Below are positions 39,833 through 49,176 of a stretch of 64,000 bases of DNA, in pieces (position 1 is the stretch's first letter; each line of letters starts with the position of its first letter). Origin of the DNA: Bifidobacterium choladohabitans. GTDB taxonomy: Bacteria > Actinomycetota > Actinomycetes > Actinomycetales > Bifidobacteriaceae. The notes under the pieces were generated by a model. The model searched no databases, was not told where the DNA came from, and was given only the letters and a program-made list of their open reading frames with translations. The position numbers were made by a program, and so were the translations under genes. The stretch lies in NCBI RefSeq assembly GCF_016102005.1, contig NZ_JACFPL010000001.1, forward strand, positions 248,001-312,000, written 5' to 3'.

Positions 39833-39878
39833 AAGGCGGGAGGTCGACGGGAATCAGTTGGCCTCCCGCCTTCGTCTT
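39833..39878 (+). terminator. Terminator between pepO and ssb
   Basis: Perfect 11-base arms AAGGCGGGAGG (39833-39843) and CCTCCCGCCTT (39862-39872), followed by CGTCTT. Both flanking genes converge on it and it may work in both directions. Confidence 0.75.
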
Positions 39879-39900
39879 GCTCGGCCTCAACAACTTTTGC

Positions 39901-40416
39901 TCATCCGGCATTGGAATTCTTCACCGATGTACGATCGTCTGCAGATGACACAGATGAGGCAGGAGCCGATTCAGTTTCGGACGGCGAAGATGACGGCGGC
40001 GTGGTCCACGGATCCGGACCGTCGGCCCCCTCATCAATAGACGCATCACCAGATCGGATCCTGGTGAAGGTGTCCTGTCCACGTGCCAGGTCGTGACCGA
40101 TGCCATCCGCCACCAAGACCAGGCTGCTATGCGGCTGACCGTCACTGGTCCACTCCTCCGTTACCAAGGAGCCGGAAACCATTACCGGATCACCCTTGTG
40201 CAGACAGGCCAGGGCATTGACCGCCAGAGTCCTGAAGGCTTTGACCGTCAGCCAGGTGGTGGATTTTCGTTTCCACACCCCAGCTGCAGCATCGTAATAG
40301 GACGGTGTAGAGCCCAATCTAAAGGAGCAGACAGGGGTGGACCCCGACTGTCCCAAACGCGTTGGCTGGGTCCCCATGAAGCCGAAGACGGTTGTTTTTA
40401 TTTCGTTGATGGACAT
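39901..40416 (-). CDS. Single-stranded DNA-binding protein paralogue without the acidic C-terminal tip
   Basis: A 171-residue OB-fold protein: TTVFGFMGTQPTRL, SFRLGSTPSYYDAAAGVWKR, TTWLTVKAFRTLAVNALACLHKGDPVMVSGSLV and EEWTSDGQPHSSLVLVADGIGHDL follow the SSB strand order. The tail (about 120-171) is Ser/Asp/Glu-rich but ends SVKNSNAG rather than the DDDIPF-type tip that recruits partner proteins, so it may be an auxiliary SSB. AGAGAGG precedes the ATG at 40416. It is divergent from the AP endonuclease gene, with a large inverted repeat in the gap. Confidence 0.83.
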   Translation of the reverse strand: MSINEIKTTVFGFMGTQPTRLGQSGSTPVCSFRLGSTPSYYDAAAGVWKRKSTTWLTVKAFRTLAVNALACLHKGDPVMVSGSLVTEEWTSDGQPHSSLVLVADGIGHDLARGQDTFTRIRSGDASIDEGADGPDPWTTPPSSSPSETESAPASSVSSADDRTSVKNSNAG

Positions 40417-40496
40417 ACCGGAACCTCTCTGTTGTTGTTATGAATCCGACGCTGTAAATCTGCCAGTTGATTCCTGATCCTGCAGCGGTGAGGCCA

Positions 40497-40577
40497 TTCG
40501 ACGGAGGATCCCCGACCGGAGCGCGGATAATCGGAGCGGGGGAAGGGACTGGCCCCAGCCAGGAACCCTCCGTCGAA
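40497..40577. repeat. 81-base inverted repeat upstream of ssb
   Basis: Perfect 11-base arms TTCGACGGAGG (40497-40507) and CCTCCGTCGAA (40567-40577) enclose 59 bases that contain a nested CCCCG/CGGGG stem (40510-40514 with 40537-40541). It lies 81 bases before the ssb start and about 210 before the AP endonuclease start, in a 369-base gap (40417-40785) with no convincing gene. It could be a folded 5' leader of ssb, an operator, or a small RNA; nothing in it matches a riboswitch known to me. Confidence 0.6.
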
Positions 40578-40785
40578 CGGTGAATCCATCCTGCCTCCGC
40601 CCACGTCTCCGCACCTGACCCGCAGACCAATGTGGTCGAACGGGCTCGGTCTGGTTCCCGTGGTGGACAAGCCGCCCCCATGGCTGGGTTCCGAATGCCC
40701 CTCCACTGTCCAGGACCATTGAGCATTGGCCTGGGCTAAACTGTGAGAGCAGATACATCGGTACGGTTTGGAAGGACCCGCAGTC

Positions 40786-41640
40786 ATGGTTCACACGCTG
40801 GTCAGTTGGAATATCGATTCGCTCAACGCCGCCCTGCTGGGCAAGAGCAGCCGCAGCGCCCTCTCCTTGAAGGTGGTGGAGTCCATACGGGATTTGGACC
40901 CCGATGTCGTAGCCATCCAGGAGACCAAACTCAACGGTGACCAGAAGAAATCCGCGGGCATCCTTAAGGCGCTCATGCGCTACTTCCCCGATTATCAGGA
41001 GGTGGACCGCCGCTCCGAGGCCCCGGCCCGCACAGGCTATGCAGGCACGCTCATGCTCTACCGCAAGAGCCTGCCGGAACCTACAGTGACCCGTCCCCGC
41101 ATCGGCGCTCCGGACACCATGGACGACGAGGGCCGCATGCTCACTCTGGAGTTCCCGGACTGCTTCGTCACCACGGTCTACACCCCCAATTCAGGATCGG
41201 GACTGGTCAGGCTCAAGCCGCGCGGCGTCTGGGACGATCGCTACCGTCACTACCTGCAGGAACTGGATGCCCGCAAGCCGGTCCTGGCCTGTGGCGACTT
41301 CAACGTGGCCCATGAGGAGATCGACATCGCCAACCCGGCATCCAACCACCATTCCGCCGGCTTCACTGATCAGGAGCGCGAGAAGTTCGGCCTTCTGCTG
41401 GATACAGGCTTCACCGACACCTTCCGAAAGATCCATGGCGATGCCGCCGGATTCTACGATGACCACCGCAGCATCTACACCTGGTTCGCTCAGCGGGCTC
41501 CAAAGAGCAAGATCAACAACTCCGGTTGGCGCATCGACTACTGGCTGACCTCCAACAGAATCGCTGACCAGGTCAGCACCAGCGAACCCGTGGACACAGG
41601 CGAGCGCCAGGACCACCTGCCCATCCTGCTGCGCATCTGA
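40786..41640 (+). CDS. Exodeoxyribonuclease III family AP endonuclease
   Basis: Mg-dependent repair enzyme that cuts at abasic sites. The 284-residue protein has the EEP-fold motifs: LVSWNIDSLN at the start, DVVAIQETKLNGDQ (metal Glu), TVYTPNSGSGL, ACGDFNVAHEEIDIANP, WRIDYWLTSNRI and the final His in GERQDHLPILLRI. ATG 40786 with GGAAGGA ten bases upstream; a codon at 40768 is also in frame. A strong terminator follows. Confidence 0.93.
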   Translation: MVHTLVSWNIDSLNAALLGKSSRSALSLKVVESIRDLDPDVVAIQETKLNGDQKKSAGILKALMRYFPDYQEVDRRSEAPARTGYAGTLMLYRKSLPEPTVTRPRIGAPDTMDDEGRMLTLEFPDCFVTTVYTPNSGSGLVRLKPRGVWDDRYRHYLQELDARKPVLACGDFNVAHEEIDIANPASNHHSAGFTDQEREKFGLLLDTGFTDTFRKIHGDAAGFYDDHRSIYTWFAQRAPKSKINNSGWRIDYWLTSNRIADQVSTSEPVDTGERQDHLPILLRI

Positions 41641-41678
41641 CCGGATAGGTTCCCGAACCAAAACCGATGCAACCAAAA

Positions 41679-41740
41679 GGGTGGGGCCTTGGTCGCATAG
41701 ATCATGACGCGGCCAAGGCCCCACCCCTCTATATTTATAT
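41679..41740. terminator. Bidirectional terminator between the AP endonuclease gene and proS
   Basis: Perfect 14-base arms GGGTGGGGCCTTGG (41679-41692) and CCAAGGCCCCACCC (41713-41726). On the plus strand the T-rich CTCTATATTTATATT follows; on the minus strand TTTTGGTT follows. It serves both convergent genes. Confidence 0.9.
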
Positions 41741-41774
41741 TGGTTGCGGCAGGCAACTATAAGTGCGGCATATC

Positions 41775-43574
41775 CTACTGCAGAGCTGCAATCCGATCCA
41801 CGATCACCTGAGCGGCCTGATCGGCAGGAACTGCTTGCACCTCCGAGCCGTCGCGGTTGCGAATCTCGATGGTGCCGTTGGCGATGGTGTCGCGTCCGGC
41901 GATGGCGACCAGGGGGACCCCGATCAGCTCGGCATCCTTGAACTTGACCCCTGGAGACACCTTGGGCCGGTCGTCGTAGAGGACCTCCACGCCACGGTCC
42001 TCCAGGTCGGCAACCAGTTTCTCAGCAGCATCGAAGGCCTCCTGCTTCTTGCCGGTGGCCACCACATGAACCGCAGCAGGAGCGACAGCCTTGGGCCAGG
42101 CCAGACCCTTGTCATCGTGATGCATCTCGGCGATGCAGGCCAGCACACGGGAAATGCCGATGCCATAGCAACCCATCCAGACCGGCACCGCCTTGCCATT
42201 GCGGTCCAGAACCTTCAGACCCAGTGCGTCAGAGTATTTCAGTCCGAGCTGGAAGACCTGGCCGATCTCCACGCCACGCTCGAAGCTGAGCGGCCCTGAT
42301 CCGTCAGGGCTCATGTCACCGTGACGGACCTCGGCGGCCTCCACCACTCCGTCGGCTTGGAAGTCACGACCGTAGACCGCATTGGCCAGGTGCACGCCTT
42401 CGGCATCAGCACCGGTCACCCAGTCTGAGCCAGGCGCCACATGGGCATCGAGGAAGTAGCGGATATGGGCGGCAGACTCGGTGTCCGAACGCTGAGGACC
42501 CAGCACACGGGGACCGATGTACCCCTTGACCAGCTCGGGATGCGCCGCAAGGTCAGCCTCACTGGCCTCCTCGATCTCGGCCGGGGCGAACTGGGCCTCC
42601 AGCCGCTTCATGTCCACCTGACGGTCGCCCGGCAGGCCGACGGCCACCAGCTCCCGCCAGCCCTCGGGATGGTCATCATCCGCAGGGTGCTTGACGGCTA
42701 CAATCAGGTTCTTCAGGGTATCGGCAGCGGTCCAGTCACGGCCATCCTCACGAGGATGCAGCTGGTTGAACCGCTCTACCAGGGTGTCGATGGTGGTCGA
42801 GTCGGGGGTGTCCAGCTCCTGCATGGCCGGGGTCTCGGCATAGTCGACGGAATCGGGACGCGTGGTGGTCAGCGCCTCAACATTCCATGCCTTGCCCGAG
42901 GGAGCCAGGGCAAAGGTGTCTTCGCCTATGGGCAGCGGAGCCAGGAATTCCTCGGACTCGGATCCCCCCATGGGCCCGGAGACCGCATGGACGATTACGT
43001 AATTGACACCCAGTCGCTTGAAGATCCGCTCATAGGCGCCGCGCTCATCCTGGTAGGCCTTCTTCAGCCCCTCCTCATCCACGGTGAATGAGTAAGCATC
43101 CTTCATAATGAATTCGCGACCCCTGATCAGCCCGGCGCGGGGACGGAACTCGTCGCGGTACTTGGTCTGGATCTGATAGAGAACCACCGGCAGGTCCTTG
43201 TATGAGGAGTACATGTCCTTGACCAAAAGGGTGAACATCTCCTCATGGGTGGGAGCCAGCAGGTAATCAGCGCCGTGCCTGTCCTGGAGGCGGAAGAGAT
43301 TCTCGCCGTACTCCTCCCATCGGTGGGTGGCCTCGTAGGGCTCGCGAGGCAGCAGGGCCGGGAAGTGGACCTCTTGGGCGCCAATGCCGTTAATCTCCTC
43401 ACGGACCACGGCCTGGACCTTGTCAAGGACTTTCAGACCCAGTGGCAGCCAGGTGAAGATGCCCGGGGCCACCTTGCGGACGTATCCGGCACGCTGAAGG
43501 AGTTTGGCCGAGTCCACATCGGCGTCGGCCGGATCCTCCCTGAGGGTCCGCAGAAAGAGGGTTGACATGCGCAT
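41775..43574 (-). CDS. proS: Prolyl-tRNA synthetase (bacterial type with editing insertion)
   Basis: Charges tRNA-Pro. About 599 residues: class II motif 1 region ([18 protein letters not shown] ... [16 protein letters not shown]), motif 2 ([23 protein letters not shown]), a large insertion (about 220-400) forming the INS editing domain, motif 3 ([19 protein letters not shown]) and the anticodon-binding domain. Start is uncertain among in-frame ATGs at 43589, 43574 and 43568; GGGAGG is one base before the first and 16 before the second. 43574 is a compromise. Confidence 0.94.
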   Translation of the reverse strand: MRMSTLFLRTLREDPADADVDSAKLLQRAGYVRKVAPGIFTWLPLGLKVLDKVQAVVREEINGIGAQEVHFPALLPREPYEATHRWEEYGENLFRLQDRHGADYLLAPTHEEMFTLLVKDMYSSYKDLPVVLYQIQTKYRDEFRPRAGLIRGREFIMKDAYSFTVDEEGLKKAYQDERGAYERIFKRLGVNYVIVHAVSGPMGGSESEEFLAPLPIGEDTFALAPSGKAWNVEALTTTRPDSVDYAETPAMQELDTPDSTTIDTLVERFNQLHPREDGRDWTAADTLKNLIVAVKHPADDDHPEGWRELVAVGLPGDRQVDMKRLEAQFAPAEIEEASEADLAAHPELVKGYIGPRVLGPQRSDTESAAHIRYFLDAHVAPGSDWVTGADAEGVHLANAVYGRDFQADGVVEAAEVRHGDMSPDGSGPLSFERGVEIGQVFQLGLKYSDALGLKVLDRNGKAVPVWMGCYGIGISRVLACIAEMHHDDKGLAWPKAVAPAAVHVVATGKKQEAFDAAEKLVADLEDRGVEVLYDDRPKVSPGVKFKDAELIGVPLVAIAGRDTIANGTIEIRNRDGSEVQAVPADQAAQVIVDRIAALQ

Positions 43575-43903
43575 GGCTTTGGTTCTCATACCTCCCAAAG
43601 ATATGCGCGCAAAGGGACAAGCAACCATAAAAGATGACCTGTGACAATTTGCTGCAGGAGAGCCCGAAATCTGGAAATTATTGATCGCGCCCATCATACA
43701 TAGTTCTGGCGGCCACGCCTCGGATCATCTCTTGAGATCAATCGAGACGCTGCGGAATACGGAGACCGCAACTTCTTAGAACAATTCCGAATACCGTTCA
43801 TGAGCTTTGTCAAGCACACCGATTTGACTCGGGCAGTTGTGTAATGTAGAATTAAATGAATTTTGAAGTAAAATTAGTTCAATCTTTTTATTAGTTTGGT
43901 TCA
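43575..43903. other. AT-rich leader of the ABC cassette
   Basis: 329 bases without a supported gene. The last 80 (about 43825-43903) are much richer in A+T than anything nearby and hold a short direct repeat, GTTCAAT at 43877 and 43897 in a TTAGTT context. No Shine-Dalgarno sequence precedes the ATG at 43904. A weak TTGAAG at 43863 could be a -35 box. The change in composition marks the left edge of the cassette. Confidence 0.5.
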
Positions 43904-44689
43904 ATGGTGAATTATAAAGTAGACGTTTCCCTCTCGCACGTGTCTTTCTCCTACGGCCGTAAACAGGCGTTGTCGGATGTGTCCTTGAGCTTCGGCAATG
44001 GCGTATTCGGGCTCTTGGGGCCCAATGGTGCCGGCAAGACGACACTGATGAATATTGTGACCACCTTGTCACGTCCTTCCTCGGGCAGTGTAAGGATAGC
44101 CAGGGCGAATGTGCTGACAAGCGCTGGACGACGTCGGGCCAGGAGCCGAATCGGATATTTGCCGCAATCGTTCGAGTTGATGAATGCTTCCAGCCTGATG
44201 CGCAATGTACGGTACGCCGCATGGGCGCGCGGTCTGTCCTGGAAAGCTTCCTGTGATGCAGCGGTGTGGGCCCTGGAGCAGGTGGAATTGTCCGGGGAAG
44301 CTCGCCGCCCGGTGCGCAGCCTGTCCGGTGGCATGCGTCAACGGGCGGGCATCGCGTGTTCAATTGTCGCCCGTCCCGACGTGCTTGTCTTGGACGAACC
44401 GACCGTTGGCCTTGATCCGGTGCAGCGCATTGAGGTGCGTAAATTCCTCGACGCATATGCGGACAGCCACACAGTGCTGGTGAGCACGCATTTGGTCGAG
44501 GATCTGGCCGCAATCGCCGACCGCGTGCTGGTACTCGACCACGGGCATCTGCTCCTGGACGGACGCATGGATGATCTCGCCGCCTTGGCCGATCCTGAGG
44601 AGTCAATGGCATCGCCTTGGGAATCCGGTTATCGACGGCTGCTGACGGGATCCGGACACCTGCCATTTGACCAGGGTGAGGTCTCATGA
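43904..44689 (+). CDS. ABC transporter ATP-binding protein of an exporter-like cassette
   Basis: 261 residues with Walker A GPNGAGKTT (39-47), Q-loop IGYLPQSF, signature LSGGMRQRAG (140-149), Walker B VLVLDEPTVGLDP (160-172) and H196. The LSGGMRQR signature and absence of a peptide-type extension are those of ABC-2/antibiotic-efflux ATPases. The ATG has no ribosome-binding site, so the mRNA may be leaderless or start at another codon. Its stop overlaps the next gene as ATGA. Function (peptide export, self-immunity or wall-stress response) is inferred only from type. Confidence 0.87.
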   Translation: MVNYKVDVSLSHVSFSYGRKQALSDVSLSFGNGVFGLLGPNGAGKTTLMNIVTTLSRPSSGSVRIARANVLTSAGRRRARSRIGYLPQSFELMNASSLMRNVRYAAWARGLSWKASCDAAVWALEQVELSGEARRPVRSLSGGMRQRAGIACSIVARPDVLVLDEPTVGLDPVQRIEVRKFLDAYADSHTVLVSTHLVEDLAAIADRVLVLDHGHLLLDGRMDDLAALADPEESMASPWESGYRRLLTGSGHLPFDQGEVS

Positions 44690-46188
44690 TGGCCCGTCTG
44701 CTCAATCCCTTGTCACCGGTGAGCTCGCTGGTGTTCTTTCTGTCAATGATGGCATATCCGGCCGCATTATCGGTGCGCAACTACGGAGTCGGCCAATCAG
44801 ATGCGTCCCCGTGGGCACTGACAGATGCGGCCTTGCAGTTCGACCTGACCTGGATGCATCTGGTGACGGATGTAATCGCCTGCATGTTCGGCGCATGGAG
44901 CGCCTGGAAAGCGTGTTCCCCGCGATCCATGGTCGCGCCGCCCTGGATCGGGGGCCCGTCTGTCCGCAGATATGGTGTGCCTGTCCTCAAGGGTGCCGCA
45001 TTGAGTTCCCTGGCCTATGTGGCAGGTTGTCTTCCCGCCATCGTCCAGACACTGCGGTTCACAGGCGGGTCGGTTCCCGTGGGAGCCTTGCTCATGGGTA
45101 TGGCAGTGCCGGCGGCCATGTTCGCCCTCGGCTATGCGCTCGGGGCCATCATGGGCAGCCGCTGGTCCCTGGTGCCGGCCACGCTTTTGCCTGCTGCCCT
45201 GTGTTGGGGCAGCTTAGTGCTGCTGATGCCGCGCATACCCAAGGGTGACGTGTTTCCCCGAGCCTGGGGGTCGCCGCTGGCCGTGGTGATGCCGATGATG
45301 GACACGGGCATCGGTGCCGAACCGGGACTCAGTATTAACCTTTCAGCGGTGACAGTGCGCTGGATCTTGGTCGCAGTAGTGCTGGCCGCATCCACAGCGG
45401 CATGCACGCTGACCGCACACCAGTGGCAGCCCGGCCTGTCTTGGATAGTCGCCCCATTGGCTGTGCTTCTTTTAGTTCCGACTGCTGCCGGGGGCCTGGT
45501 AGCCATGTCCGGCCCGGCGGAATGGCGACGATCCGCTCCGTTCACCCCGGTGTGCAAAAGCATAGACGGCGTGCCGCTGTCAGTGTGCTCCCACCCGGAT
45601 GATGGCGCCCACCTGAGACGCTACATGCGATATATGCGGTCGGTCGCCTCATGGTTCCCCAAGGACAGTGTGGAAGGCAGCTCGGGTCTTGTGCTTTTGC
45701 TGGGCAACGCCTTTACGCCTACGTCCCACGGCCAGGCGTGGAATCTCACCGGCCAAGGCCTGGCCGAACTGGAACACTTGGGCGGCAAGAAGATACAGAT
45801 AATGACCGACACAGTCACCGAACGCACTGGACGATACAGTGACCTAGCTGATGTCACACAGGCCATCGTGAAGGAATTCGTCCATGCTGACTGCGCGGCT
45901 ACGGCACTTAAAAACGTGTATAAACAACGGACATTGGATGATGGTGCCAGCGTGTCCGCCTTCGTGCTGGAGCAGTTGCCCCAGCGCATGAGAGAGACCG
46001 CCTACGAGGCGTTGGGCGGAGGAAACGGGAGCTCTGGGATGGGAAGCGCCAGAGGCCCTGCCGCCGATCTACTTAACGACGCCACTAATGAAGAGTTTCA
46101 TGCCTACGTGCGTCGCAACCTCTCTGAGATCGAACGCTGCGCCGTCACGCCGTCCGATGTCATCGATGATCTGGGGAAGAACCCCTGA
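44686..46188 (+). CDS. Multi-spanning membrane protein of the ABC cassette, unknown family
   Basis: 500 residues (or one fewer, as ATG ATG). About six hydrophobic segments lie in 12-30, 105-122, 132-155, 163-181, 226-240 and 252-273. A hydrophilic C-terminal half (about 275-500) follows, with C290 and C301 in a C-x10-C-S-H-P arrangement. That Cys-His-Pro pattern resembles ABC-associated actinobacterial membrane proteins I recall as a DUF; this is unverified. The C-terminal half has no motif I can name. Overlaps its neighbours at both ends (ATGA and TGATG), so it belongs to one transport complex. Confidence 0.75.
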   Translation: MMARLLNPLSPVSSLVFFLSMMAYPAALSVRNYGVGQSDASPWALTDAALQFDLTWMHLVTDVIACMFGAWSAWKACSPRSMVAPPWIGGPSVRRYGVPVLKGAALSSLAYVAGCLPAIVQTLRFTGGSVPVGALLMGMAVPAAMFALGYALGAIMGSRWSLVPATLLPAALCWGSLVLLMPRIPKGDVFPRAWGSPLAVVMPMMDTGIGAEPGLSINLSAVTVRWILVAVVLAASTAACTLTAHQWQPGLSWIVAPLAVLLLVPTAAGGLVAMSGPAEWRRSAPFTPVCKSIDGVPLSVCSHPDDGAHLRRYMRYMRSVASWFPKDSVEGSSGLVLLLGNAFTPTSHGQAWNLTGQGLAELEHLGGKKIQIMTDTVTERTGRYSDLADVTQAIVKEFVHADCAATALKNVYKQRTLDDGASVSAFVLEQLPQRMRETAYEALGGGNGSSGMGSARGPAADLLNDATNEEFHAYVRRNLSEIERCAVTPSDVIDDLGKNP

Positions 46189-46967
46189 TGGGCGGTCGGC
46201 ATCGACGTGGTTCCATGAAAGGCGGAATCTCAGTCGGATGGTTGGCTGGGCGCCACTCATGGGCGGCCTTGGCATTCATCGCGCTGGCTGCGGCCGTGCC
46301 CTTCCTGCTCGCCTCCGTCTCCGCTTCCGCTACCGGCGGAGAGATCTATGCTCGATCAGCATATTACGGGTACGTCTGCCTTCCTGATCCACATGCGGTT
46401 GTATTCAGCGACGCCGTACATACCCAATGCCCACAAGGCAAAAGCGCCGTGCCCAGTATGGTGCCCATGGCCGAGCTGGCCTACGCGGCGTTCAGCGCAT
46501 GCGCCTTGGTCATGCTTGCCCCGCTTATGCCCACCTGGGAGCGCCTGAACCTGGCACGCGTCCGTTGGCGAGCCCTGGCTGCCGGGACAGGCGTGCTGAT
46601 GCTGCCGTTTCTTTTCAGCCTCCTCCTTACCATACCTAGCTCCCACGGCGACCCGACCAACGCGCAGTCGCTACTTAGGCTGGCTTCCTGCAACGGCCTG
46701 GTCGACGCATCATTGGTCATGCTCGGCATCGCATTACTGGGCCGTTTCTACGGGCTTGGGCTGGGCGTAGGGCTGGCAGTGATCAATATCGCCAGCCAAG
46801 GTATGCAGGTAGGCATGGGGCTGACGCTTCGTCTATACCCCGAGGACATCAAACCGCCAGTTCCTGGACAGGGGATCTGGCCGGCGATTGCCACGGTCTT
46901 GACGGTCTTCGCCGTCATACTCTGGACGGTCACCGGAGGCCGGGGAATGATCATGGACAAGAAATAA
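46188..46967 (+). CDS. Membrane protein of the ABC cassette, probable permease subunit
   Basis: 259 residues; the TGA of the previous gene and this ATG share one base. Hydrophobic segments near 25-45, 95-113, 132-150, 172-190 and 232-250 suggest five or six helices. An extracytoplasmic loop after the first (about 50-90) carries two cysteines (YVCLPDPH and HTQCPQGKS). No recognised domain motif. An alternative start ATG at 46215 has GGTTCC only. Together with the two genes before it, this makes an ABC system without a binding protein. Confidence 0.75.
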   Translation: MGGRHRRGSMKGGISVGWLAGRHSWAALAFIALAAAVPFLLASVSASATGGEIYARSAYYGYVCLPDPHAVVFSDAVHTQCPQGKSAVPSMVPMAELAYAAFSACALVMLAPLMPTWERLNLARVRWRALAAGTGVLMLPFLFSLLLTIPSSHGDPTNAQSLLRLASCNGLVDASLVMLGIALLGRFYGLGLGVGLAVINIASQGMQVGMGLTLRLYPEDIKPPVPGQGIWPAIATVLTVFAVILWTVTGGRGMIMDKK

Positions 46968-47213
46968 AGAGCCAGCATAGCTGCTTTTGAGAGGTGCAAG
47001 AACCTGCCGGCCTTAACACTGCAGGAGTTTGCCCGAGTCCACCTAGCCGTCAGCCGAACCCGAAACCAAACGGCGCATGCAGGAAAAGGTCAGTAAATCC
47101 GCAACCTGACATCTGGCATCTATCCAGATCTACCCTCGGCCATGAGGACAGCCAAGATATGATGGTTATGTACGAACAGGTTTTCTGCTTTTACAAGGAC
47201 AAGGCGGGCACCT

Positions 47214-47684
47214 ATGTCATCAGAGCCAGGTGTGACCATCCAGACCTTCACCGACCTTGACGCAGAGCACATGACGCTCCTCCTGGAGGCCGATCCTTCG
47301 GAACGGATAATCCATGACGTTTTCACCCATTCCCGCGCCTATGAAATCCGAGTGGGACAAGCTCTGGCCGGTGCCATGCTGCTTATCAGACCTGTTACGG
47401 ACGCCTTGGAAATCGCCGATATCAGCGTGAACCGCGCTTTTCGCAGACAGGGACTTGGAAGCAGATTAATAGAACGAGCCAAGATGGAAACTGTCGGGCT
47501 GGGTCTGAGCAGACTGGAAGTAGGCACCGGATCCACCAGTTTTGGAGCCCTTTGCTTCTACCAGACATGCGGATTTCGCATGGACCGCATTGTGCGGGAT
47601 TATTTTGTAGACCGCTACCAGCAGCCCATTGTCGAGAACGGAATCACCCTTAAAGACATGGTCCGTCTGTCATGGTGTCTCTAG
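47214..47684 (+). CDS. GNAT-family N-acetyltransferase
   Basis: 156 residues with a clear GNAT fold: ADISVNRAFRRQGLGSRLIERA (acetyl-CoA motif Q/R-x-x-G-x-G/A), then ALCFYQTCGFRMDRIVRDYF, the F-Y-x-x-C-G-F end of the domain. The substrate is unknown. AAGG lies about eight bases before the ATG at 47214. It follows the ABC cassette after 246 bases that hold no gene I can support, and converges on the helicase gene with 45 bases between. Confidence 0.85.
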   Translation: MSSEPGVTIQTFTDLDAEHMTLLLEADPSERIIHDVFTHSRAYEIRVGQALAGAMLLIRPVTDALEIADISVNRAFRRQGLGSRLIERAKMETVGLGLSRLEVGTGSTSFGALCFYQTCGFRMDRIVRDYFVDRYQQPIVENGITLKDMVRLSWCL

Positions 47685-47729
47685 CGACCCGAACGACCGT
47701 ACCGAGCCAAGACAAGTAAGGCCGACCCT

Positions 47730-49136
47730 TCAGAACAGCTGGTCCTGGCTGAATTCGTCTTCTGGTTCCTGACCGACGGCACGCTTGGTAAAGGACTCAG
47801 GACCTTCATCCTGCAGACGGGCACAGGCCGCCTTGGACTCAGCCCTCAAACCAGCATCCAGAACGATAGCATCGGGAGAGACCAGGAAGGCGTGCTCATT
47901 GATGCCTGTCAAGTAGAGCCCATCCAGACTTTCCACACGGGAGAGGGCCACGTATCCCATCCCTGGCGCAAAGGTCCGTCTCAGGTCCATGACCGCCCTG
48001 TCCAAGGTCATCCCCTGGGACTTGTGGATGGTGATCCCCCAGGCACAGCGAAGAGGCACCTGGTTGACGGCGGCCAAGACCGTGTCCCCGTCCATGGTCT
48101 CCCAGGCGGCCGGCTTCATGGTGACCACGTTGCCGTTCTGGAAGGAGACGATCGGCCATCCCCCCTTGGCCGAGCTGGTGAATCCGCTGACTGTACCTAT
48201 AGAGCCGTTGACATATTGATGATCCTGGTCATTGCGCAGGGCCATGACTGCGGCTCCGGTCTTCAGGGCCAGATCCTCGGGAGCCAGCATGTTCTTCTTC
48301 AGACGCTCCACAAGTCTGGCCTCGCCCCGGGATGTGGCCTGGTAATGGTGAGCCTCTTCGTCAATGGAGGCCAGGCGTTTGTCGTTGAGCGTGTCGGCCT
48401 GCTTGTTGACCGGGAAGAGGTGGACCGCCACCTGACCGGGGGCGGGCACTGCGCCCACACGGGCGGCCAGGACATCATGGTCCTCCTGGGTGACGCCGCC
48501 CTCCCTGATATCGGTCAGGACGGTCAAGAGCTGGCCATCATCCTGGCGGTGCTGTTCGGTCAGGTAACAGATGACCGGGTCCAGGTCCTGCCAGACCAGT
48601 GATTCGGTTACAAACCCGTCCGGATCCTTACCGGCCTGGGCATAGCGTTCCCGGGCAGCCTGGAATTCAGGGCTGGGTAGTATTCCTGCAGCTCGGTTGG
48701 ACCGAGTCACCGGTGGCAGCTGGAAGAAGTCCCCGGAAAGGACCACCTGGATTCCTCCGAAGGGTTCGGGGCTATGACGGACGGCCCGGCATGCCTGGTC
48801 CACCATGTCGAAGAGCCAGGCATGCATCATGGAGACCTCGTCGATGACCAGGATGTCGGTGCCCTCAATCTGCCTGCGACGGCGGGTCTTGATCCGCTTC
48901 AAGAGCGATTCGGTCATGCAGGTGGCGATGCCTACTCCGCTCCAGGAGTGGATGGTCTGGCCGTTGATGTGCGTGGCGGCGATGCCAGTCGAGGCTGTCA
49001 CTGCGACAACCGCCCCGGCCTGACGAGCCTGAGCGACGAACTCATTGAGCACAAAGGTCTTGCCTGACCCGGGGGCGCCTGTGATGAAGGCATTGGCCCC
49101 AGCACTCAATATGGTCAAGGCTTCGGATTGCTGCAT
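47730..49136 (-). CDS. PIF1/RecD-like superfamily 1 DNA helicase
   Basis: About 468 residues. Walker A GAPGSGKT (20-27), ILVIDEVSMM box, VVLSGDFFQLPPV (motif III), and C-terminal RCAWGITIHKSQGMTLDRAVMDL with GMGYVALSRVESLDGLYLTG (motifs V-VI) match the PIF1 group. 5'-3' polarity is expected from the family. The ATG at 49136 lies after the orn stop; GGAGG is only one base before it, so the start could be misjudged. The upstream frame to 49388 overlaps orn and was rejected. Confidence 0.9.
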   Translation of the reverse strand: MQQSEALTILSAGANAFITGAPGSGKTFVLNEFVAQARQAGAVVAVTASTGIAATHINGQTIHSWSGVGIATCMTESLLKRIKTRRRRQIEGTDILVIDEVSMMHAWLFDMVDQACRAVRHSPEPFGGIQVVLSGDFFQLPPVTRSNRAAGILPSPEFQAARERYAQAGKDPDGFVTESLVWQDLDPVICYLTEQHRQDDGQLLTVLTDIREGGVTQEDHDVLAARVGAVPAPGQVAVHLFPVNKQADTLNDKRLASIDEEAHHYQATSRGEARLVERLKKNMLAPEDLALKTGAAVMALRNDQDHQYVNGSIGTVSGFTSSAKGGWPIVSFQNGNVVTMKPAAWETMDGDTVLAAVNQVPLRCAWGITIHKSQGMTLDRAVMDLRRTFAPGMGYVALSRVESLDGLYLTGINEHAFLVSPDAIVLDAGLRAESKAACARLQDEGPESFTKRAVGQEPEDEFSQDQLF

Positions 49137-49176
49137 GCCTCCATGGTGCCACGTCAGAGGTACATGGCCACGCCTG

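Noticed and set aside
46994-47260. 88-codon plus-strand frame between the ABC cassette and the GNAT gene
   Set aside because: Overlaps the GNAT start in another phase, with no domain or ribosome-binding support.
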